Below, one piece after another: positions 59,231 through 64,000 of a stretch of 64,000 bases of DNA. The notes beneath the pieces are model-generated. The model worked only from the letters and a program-made list of their open reading frames with translations. It was not told where the DNA came from and did not search any database. Positions within the stretch are counted from its first letter, which is position 1. Every line of letters starts with the position of its first letter. Source of the DNA: Zavarzinella formosa DSM 19928 (lineage in GTDB: Bacteria; Planctomycetota; Planctomycetia; Gemmatales; Gemmataceae). The translations under genes were made by a program, and so were the position numbers. The stretch is from positions 682,737 to 746,736 of the forward strand of contig NZ_JH636440.1 in NCBI RefSeq assembly GCF_000255705.1, given 5' to 3'.

Positions 59231-59674
59231 TCACGGTTTTTCGCGGATGTAGGTCACGAGAAAGAGTTTCGTTCCGGCCTTCGTCTTGAATTCCTCGGGC
59301 CGGGCTTTGCCTTCGAGGTCGTAGCAGATCTTGAGCGAATCGCCGGACATCTCGTAGATGGCGAGGAACATCTTGCCTTTGTTTGGTCCCTCGGTCCCTT
59401 TCACATCAATGGCTTTCGGGGTTTTCGCCGGGAATAAGGTGATGGAGCCGCGATCTTCGGGACTGTTGGATTTCAGCGTGTATTTGCCATCGGCGAGGAT
59501 GAGCTTGAAGTTTTTAATAATCTCCTCGGGCAATTTCTGCCCCGCCAGTTCGGCGGTCGTCATCAACCAAGCGCCTTCGATTAATTGTGCGTCTTCCTTT
59601 TTAGGCTCGGCCGCCCGGCCGGAGTTTGCCGCGAACACCATCAGCGTTGTCAGGGCCGTTAAAAGCAATTTCAT
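59231..59674 (-). CDS. TIGR03067 family exported protein
   Basis: 147 residues. Signal MKLLLTALTTLMVFAANSGRAA. IEGAWLMTTAELAGQKLPEEIIKNFKLILADGKYTLKSN, then KAIDVKGTEGPNKGKMFLAIYEMSGDSLKICYDLEGKARPEEFKT is the planctomycete TIGR03067 pattern (E-G-x-W, D-x-G-x-Y, I-Y-x-x-x-G-D-x-L-x-x-C, R-P-x-x-F). The fold is beta-rich and lipocalin-like. Function unknown. ATG 59674. Confidence 0.9.
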   Translation of the reverse strand: MKLLLTALTTLMVFAANSGRAAEPKKEDAQLIEGAWLMTTAELAGQKLPEEIIKNFKLILADGKYTLKSNSPEDRGSITLFPAKTPKAIDVKGTEGPNKGKMFLAIYEMSGDSLKICYDLEGKARPEEFKTKAGTKLFLVTYIREKP

Positions 59675-59784
59675 GGAGGAGCCTCCTGCGAGAAAAGATG
59701 TCGGGGGTATTTTGCGGGCGAATTTGCGGCCAACGGGAAATATCTATCAGCCATCGCCGATGGGTTTGGGCTTCCGCCATCGGT

Positions 59785-60675
59785 CTATTTCCATGTCATT
59801 CGGAAGGGCTTTTTGTCTTTGAATTCCTCAAGACGGGTTTGCATCGCGGCCTTGGATTGGGCCGCCTTGGTTAGTTCGATAGCCTTGGCCTGCCATTTGA
59901 CGGCCGATGGGAAATCGCCCGCCTCGGCGTTGGCGGTGGCCAGGCCGGCCAGATACAGCGGGTTTTCGTAGCCGGTCAATTCACAAGCCTTTGTGGCGTC
60001 GGCGACAGCCTGTTTCCCGTCCCGGTATTTCGCCTCGGTGCAGGCGGCCAGCAGGTTCACCCGGTGGTGCAGGGCGTCCGGGTTTCCTGCGTCCACTCGA
60101 ATGGCCTCGGTGTAGTCGGCCATTGCCTTGCCGTAATCGGCCTTGGCGGCCCAAGTCGCCCCCCGGACCCGCCAAGCCAACCCGTTCTTCGGATCAAGCC
60201 GGATCGCCTCGTCGAAGTCGGCCATTGCCTTCTCCTTGTCGCCTTTTCGCTTCCATGCGAACCCCCGGACGGAGCGGGCCTCGCTGTTTGCCGCCAGTTT
60301 CAGGTTCTCGTCGAGATCGGCGATGGCTTTGTCGAGGAGATTTTGATGGAACGCGATCTTGCCCTTGGCGAGCCATGCGGCCGCGTCTTTCGGGTCGGCG
60401 TCAATCTGTTTGGTGAGATGAGCGATGGCTTCCGTCAACGGCATGACCGCCGCCGGGTCGATCTTGCCGACCCGGCCGGTTGCGACAGTCAGCCCGTCGT
60501 TTGTGGACAGAACCGTGAGGCAGGCGCCGGGAGTCAGCCGGGCCGGTTCCCCCTTTGTCGGTTTGAGTTCGGCCGGGATCACCGTCACGACCACGTCGCC
60601 GACTTTGGGAGCGGCAAAGACACCCGTTCCCGTCATGAAAAGAAGAGAGGAGACGGACACGAGGAAAGGTTTCAT
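59785..60675 (-). CDS. Exported TPR protein with SH3-like start
   Basis: 296 residues from ATG 60675. Signal MKPFLVSVSSLLFMTGTGVFA, then a small beta domain (PKVGDVVVTVIPAELKPTKGEPARLTPGACLTVLSTNDGLTVATGRVGKI, SH3-like) and about six TPRs (AAWLAKGKIAFHQNLLDKAIADLDENLKL, GLAWRVRGATWAAKADYGKAMADYTEAIRV). Known: such SH3-TPR exported proteins occur in planctomycetes; protein binding is expected, no enzyme activity. The plus-strand gene on the other side starts 276 bases away. Confidence 0.85.
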   Translation of the reverse strand: MKPFLVSVSSLLFMTGTGVFAAPKVGDVVVTVIPAELKPTKGEPARLTPGACLTVLSTNDGLTVATGRVGKIDPAAVMPLTEAIAHLTKQIDADPKDAAAWLAKGKIAFHQNLLDKAIADLDENLKLAANSEARSVRGFAWKRKGDKEKAMADFDEAIRLDPKNGLAWRVRGATWAAKADYGKAMADYTEAIRVDAGNPDALHHRVNLLAACTEAKYRDGKQAVADATKACELTGYENPLYLAGLATANAEAGDFPSAVKWQAKAIELTKAAQSKAAMQTRLEEFKDKKPFRMTWK

Positions 60676-60951
60676 CGGGGGTTGTCTCAAGCGGGATGAT
60701 GGCCGGGCGACATTGTACCCTCGCAGGCGCTTGGCCCGCAAGAAAAAGCCCGCTTGTTCAGGGCCAATGGGCCGACGAGCAGGCATGTTGCCTTTTTGCG
60801 ATTGCCTCGCTTTGACCGACGAGGGACAATAAAAGCAGGCGGATTAAGCGCGCCTTCCGCGTTTGGAATCCACCGAAGCCTTCCGCGCCTCCAATGAAGA
60901 GGCATCACCTCTTCGGTGGGGCCAATGGATTCCCCCCATCGGAGCATTCCC

Positions 60952-61308
60952 ATGAAAGCGAAAAGCATCCAAGCCAGCGGCGTCATGACCAGTCCGGCGA
61001 GCGGGGCGACGCTGAATTACATCCTGAAGAAAAACGGCCGAGTGCTGGCGTCGGAAACCGGCCTCAAGGCACTCCCCGGCCGGCTCTTCGACATCCCGGC
61101 TCCGGCCATTGATTCGGGCGGTTCCTACACGATCACCCTCACCGGGGACAACGGCCCGGTGCAAGTGGGCCGCATCGGCGTCCGCGTCATCAACGCCGAC
61201 GGCAGCGAAACCGTCATTGACTACCAGGATTCCCCGGCCGCCGTCCTCGACGCCGCCGACGGGTTCACCGAAGTGTCTTTCACCTTGGACACGCCGACTG
61301 CGGCGTAA
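60952..61308 (+). CDS. Small beta-rich protein, 118 aa
   Basis: ATG 60952 (CGGAGC eight bases upstream; an ATG at 60916 is less likely). MKAKSIQASGVMTSPASGATLNYILKKNGRVLASETGLKALPGRLFDIPAPAIDSGGSYTITLTGDNGPVQVGRIGVRVINADGSETVIDYQD reads as an Ig-like or bacterial adhesin-type domain. No signal peptide. It ends in a strong hairpin at 61313-61344. No family recognised. Confidence 0.7.
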   Translation: MKAKSIQASGVMTSPASGATLNYILKKNGRVLASETGLKALPGRLFDIPAPAIDSGGSYTITLTGDNGPVQVGRIGVRVINADGSETVIDYQDSPAAVLDAADGFTEVSFTLDTPTAA

Positions 61309-61613
61309 TGCCGGGGCCGGCCGGGTTTGCTTCCGGCCGGCCCCAATGGTGATGAATAGTGATGGTGATGAATATTGGCGGTTGCGGACGAAGTGAAAAA
61401 GCTTGGAGGCTGCCAGACATGATTTGTCCGGTTTCCAAACAGGCGGGCGAGTCTGCTTGTGTGATGGCCGGCATGATCGCCATGCCGACCTGTCCGTCAC
61501 GATAAGACTACCCTCGCAATCGGTTGCGGACGCCACCGATCGTCCTCCACAGGGGGCAAGGAGGAATCAATTTCAAATACGTTGGAGCGGGAGTGAAGCT
61601 CTTGCCTGTCGGA
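61309..61613. other. Gap between small beta-rich gene and Flp pilin
   Basis: The plus-strand gene's hairpin terminator (61313-61344) and a GATGGTGATGAATA-type short repeat (about 61347-61372) are the only features. No gene seen. Confidence 0.5.
61313..61344 (+). terminator. 12-bp GC hairpin terminator
   Basis: GGGGCCGGCCGG (61313-61324) pairs perfectly with CCGGCCGGCCCC (61333-61344) around GTTTGCTT, five bases past the stop of the gene at 60952. No T-run follows, but the stem is very strong. Confidence 0.7.
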
Positions 61614-61793
61614 TCACGATGGGGTGATGGCGGCATTGACACTGGAGAATGTGCTGCTGGCGTTTTGGCCGAGTGTCGTGATGGCGGCGATGCACACCAC
61701 AATAATCAGGGCCAACATCACGGCATACTCAACCGCCGTCGGGCCGTCTTCCTTCTTCATGAACGAAACAAATTTCTTGGTCAACTGACGCAT
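61614..61793 (-). CDS. Flp family type IVb pilin
   Basis: 59 residues from ATG 61793 (GGAG seven bases upstream). MRQLTKKFVSFMKKEDGPTAVEYAVMLALIIVVCIAAITTLG has the Flp cleavage region (G-P-T-A-V-E-Y) and hydrophobic helix; the C-terminal part is short (NASSTFSSVNAAITPS). Flp pilins form bundled tight-adherence pili after TadV cleavage. The tad genes are not in this window. The gene is isolated. Confidence 0.9.
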   Translation of the reverse strand: MRQLTKKFVSFMKKEDGPTAVEYAVMLALIIVVCIAAITTLGQNASSTFSSVNAAITPS

Positions 61794-62249
61794 GGGACAC
61801 TCCAGAGAGGTGCCGATCAGCGGCTTGAGGATATGACGCCGGCCTTCGTCTGAACAGCCAACTGTCGCCGCCTTCGATTCCGATGTTAATCCAGTCAACG
61901 ACCGAACGGAATACTTGTGAAGATGAATCGCTTCGATGAACCTGTCAAAATTTGCGAAAGGCCCGCAATTTCCCTGTTTTGCGCGAACGCTTTCAGATGA
62001 TCCCATGATTATTTGCCCTGATCGAAAGCGGCGTTGGCCGCTTGGCGGCGAGCATGCCCTCTTGGTTTGGGGCTTTGGCTGCCGTGACTTCGCCCGGATC
62101 TCAGATTCCTTTCACATCCTCATTAAGAGCCGAGGCGAGTTTTTGGTCGAATTTGCCATCTGGGTAATTTCGTCATAGGGTCTGGCACGAGCTTTTTCGT
62201 TTCGACTCGCCCGCCATCATGCCGTCCGCATTCTTCGGAGAGTCGGGTT
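61794..62249. promoter_or_regulatory. Divergent gap between Flp pilin and FG-GAP protein genes
   Basis: 455 bases with no credible gene. Promoters for the Flp gene (minus) and the large surface protein (plus) must lie here. A TTTTCGTTTCG pattern near 62190 and AT-rich runs at 61960-61990 are the only landmarks. No consensus assigned. Confidence 0.45.
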
Positions 62250-64000
62250 ATGTTTCGTTTCGCACGCGCCAAGGCGCTCTCTCGGCGAACGCTTCGTATT
62301 GAAGAATTGGATGATCGCTCGCTTCCGAGTTTTGTGGCCGCCCCGAGTTATCCGGCCGGCCCGGCGGGCGGGGTCAGGAGCAACCCGGAGGCCATTGTTT
62401 CCGGTGACTTTAATCACGACGGCAAGATGGATGTCGCCACCGCCAACGAGGGGGCGGATGGAATCAGTGTCCTGCTCGGCTTGGGCAACGGCGCCTTCAG
62501 GCCGTCCGCGAACTTCCCAACCGGCAAACCCCCGACCAGCCTCATCATGGCTGATCTCAACGGAGACGGAACGCTTGACCTTGTCACCGTTAACAAGTCG
62601 GATGATTCCGTCACGGTTCTGCTCGGCAGCGGCACGGGTTCCTTCAAAGTGTCCGGCACATTTGCGGCCGGCAGTGGTGCGATGGCCGTGGCCGCCGGGG
62701 ATCTCAACGGCGACGGGCACGTCGATCTGGCCGTCGCCGACAACAAGACCAACACGGTCACCGTGCTTTTGGGCGATGGCAAGGGGAAGTTTACCTCCGG
62801 CGGCACGATCACGGTCGGCAACAATCCAACATCGGTCGTGGTGGATGATTTCAACGGTGATCATCATCCGGACATCGCCACCGTCAGCGGCAGTTACGGC
62901 TATCTGGACATCAACCTGAACAACGGCGACGGCACGTTTGCCGCGGCGGTAAACCACACCACCGGTTTCAACGCCGGCACGGTCATCGTGGGGGATTTCA
63001 ACGGTGACCATCAGCCGGACCTCGCCGTGGCCTGCGCGTACCCGTCGAACGATGGCGTGAGCATCCTGCTTGGCAACGGGGATGGCACATTTCAGACGTT
63101 CCATAAGTATGATGTCGGCGGCCAAACCCCGGCCGCCATCGTCGTGGCGGACCTCAACGGCGACGGGTTCCAAGACATCGTGACCGCCAATTCCCAGTTC
63201 GCCAACAACAGCGTCAGCTTCCTGCCGGGTGTCGGGGACGGCACCTTTGGAACCGCCTCTGTTTACACGGCCGGAGAAAGTCCGGAAGGGGTCGCGGTTG
63301 GCGATTTCAACGGCGACGGCGTGACGGACGTGGTGACCGCCGACAAAGGCACCCCGGTCGGGTCTGGCGCCCCCATCGGAACCGTGACCATGCTGCTCGG
63401 CAACGGCGACGGCACGCTGGTGGCCACCCCGGATCTGGTGTCGGACAGCCCCGGTCCGATCATCGCCACCGACCTGACCGGCGACGGCATCCCCGACCTG
63501 GCCGTTGTGACCACAAGCGTTTCGTTCGGCGGCATCACCTTGTTCCCGGGCCTCGGGGATGGAACATTCGGTCCCAAGTTACTGTCCCCGACCATTCACC
63601 AAGCCAACGATGTGGTGGTCGGCAAATTCGACACCGACATGTACAAGGATCTGGCGGTCGCCACGGCGGCTGGCGTCACCATCCTGCCCGGCGGCGCTGG
63701 CGGCGTTTTCGGAACCCCGGTCAACTACGCCATCTCGGGCATCGGGAAATGGGTCGCCGTGGACGACTTCAACGGCGACCACATATCCGATCTTGTTGTC
63801 GCCACCAACAACGGCGTGAGCATTCTGATTGGTGTCGGCGATGGCACCTTCGGCGCCCCGACAGCGGTGGCCGCGGGCGGGGTCGCCAGTTATGTGACGA
63901 CCGGCGATTTCAACGGCGACGGCAAAAAGGATCTCGCCGTGGTCAACAGCGCCAGCACGGTCAGCATCCTGTTCGGGGCTGGCGACGGCACCTTCGGCGC
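62250..64000 (+). CDS. FG-GAP/VCBS-repeat surface protein (runs off the window)
   Basis: 583 complete codons are visible and no stop is reached at base 64000. ATG 62250; the start MFRFARAKALSRRTLRIEELDDRSLPSF carries the LExLDDRxLPS planctomycete export motif. About ten units follow of the form GDFNGDGKxDLAVAxxxxxxVSVLLGxGDGTF (Ca2+-binding D-x-N/D-x-D-G-x-x-D loops), the FG-GAP/VCBS seven-bladed propeller type. Such proteins bind sugars or proteins at the surface. Its N-terminal motif is shared with the RTX protein at 39146. Confidence 0.93.
   Translation, partial: MFRFARAKALSRRTLRIEELDDRSLPSFVAAPSYPAGPAGGVRSNPEAIVSGDFNHDGKMDVATANEGADGISVLLGLGNGAFRPSANFPTGKPPTSLIMADLNGDGTLDLVTVNKSDDSVTVLLGSGTGSFKVSGTFAAGSGAMAVAAGDLNGDGHVDLAVADNKTNTVTVLLGDGKGKFTSGGTITVGNNPTSVVVDDFNGDHHPDIATVSGSYGYLDINLNNGDGTFAAAVNHTTGFNAGTVIVGDFNGDHQPDLAVACAYPSNDGVSILLGNGDGTFQTFHKYDVGGQTPAAIVVADLNGDGFQDIVTANSQFANNSVSFLPGVGDGTFGTASVYTAGESPEGVAVGDFNGDGVTDVVTADKGTPVGSGAPIGTVTMLLGNGDGTLVATPDLVSDSPGPIIATDLTGDGIPDLAVVTTSVSFGGITLFPGLGDGTFGPKLLSPTIHQANDVVVGKFDTDMYKDLAVATAAGVTILPGGAGGVFGTPVNYAISGIGKWVAVDDFNGDHISDLVVATNNGVSILIGVGDGTFGAPTAVAAGGVASYVTTGDFNGDGKKDLAVVNSASTVSILFGAGDGTFG

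Overview
The window looks like a chromosome segment of a planctomycete, most probably family Gemmataceae. The support is family content: two prepilin-type DUF1559 proteins with the H-x9-DG motif plus a lipoprotein variant, a TIGR03067 protein, secreted proteins beginning with the LExLxDRxxP-type motif, a sigma factor with a transmembrane C-terminal extension, NHL and LRR secreted proteins, and many signal-peptide and lipobox proteins of unknown role. No rRNA, tRNA, CRISPR array, phage or intact insertion sequence was seen. Genes lie on both strands in short runs, and several convergent or same-strand gaps carry strong hairpins.

Layout. 0.5-10.4 kb: a membrane/TPR protein, an M20 peptidase, two tiny paralogous genes, a perfect 30-bp inverted repeat, oligoendopeptidase F, two DUF1559 proteins, a lipoprotein and a three-helix membrane protein. 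10.6-15.4 kb: five minus-strand genes, four of them exported low-complexity proteins of one plan (export signal, Cys-containing segment, Ala-Gly-Phe/Leu/Met Pro-Gln repeats, C-terminal coiled coil), with a papain-like protease gene in the middle. I consider this the best candidate for an undescribed system. 15.7-23.0 kb: a 1940-residue TPR protein, a small helical protein and an Rpn/DUF4351-type nuclease-like protein. 23.1-25.6 kb: a signal-peptide protein, then a three-gene operon of two membrane proteins and an S24-fold protein. 25.7-35.2 kb: an ADP-ribosylglycohydrolase remnant, ABC-F ATPase, deoxyribosyltransferase-like protein, acyl-ACP desaturase, TruD, a secreted protein, a macro-domain protein and two unknowns.

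35.2-39.1 kb is gene-poor, with long inverted repeats and decayed coding fragments around a 57-residue membrane protein, a DUF4440-like protein and a DUF1559-like lipoprotein. 39.1-50.8 kb holds an RTX-type protein, a cytosine-deaminase-like enzyme, a HEAT-repeat protein, a bS21-like protein, an LRR protein, a PadR regulator overlapping a membrane-protein gene, an NHL propeller and a catalase-like enzyme. 51.0-55.6 kb has a trypsin-like protease with a separate prodomain-like partner, a dual-specificity phosphatase and an OB-fold lipoprotein. 55.7-64.0 kb has a 46-bp inverted repeat, the fused sigma factor, a lipoprotein, a membrane-anchored half acyl-carrier domain, TIGR03067 and TPR proteins, a Flp pilin and an FG-GAP/VCBS protein that runs off the end.

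The dominant theme is cell-surface and secreted material (pilin-like, propeller, RTX, FG-GAP, LRR and AGF-repeat proteins) with proteases and regulators. Starts were chosen from Shine-Dalgarno spacing, signal peptides and family start positions. Family names are recognised from motifs by eye; no database search was run.
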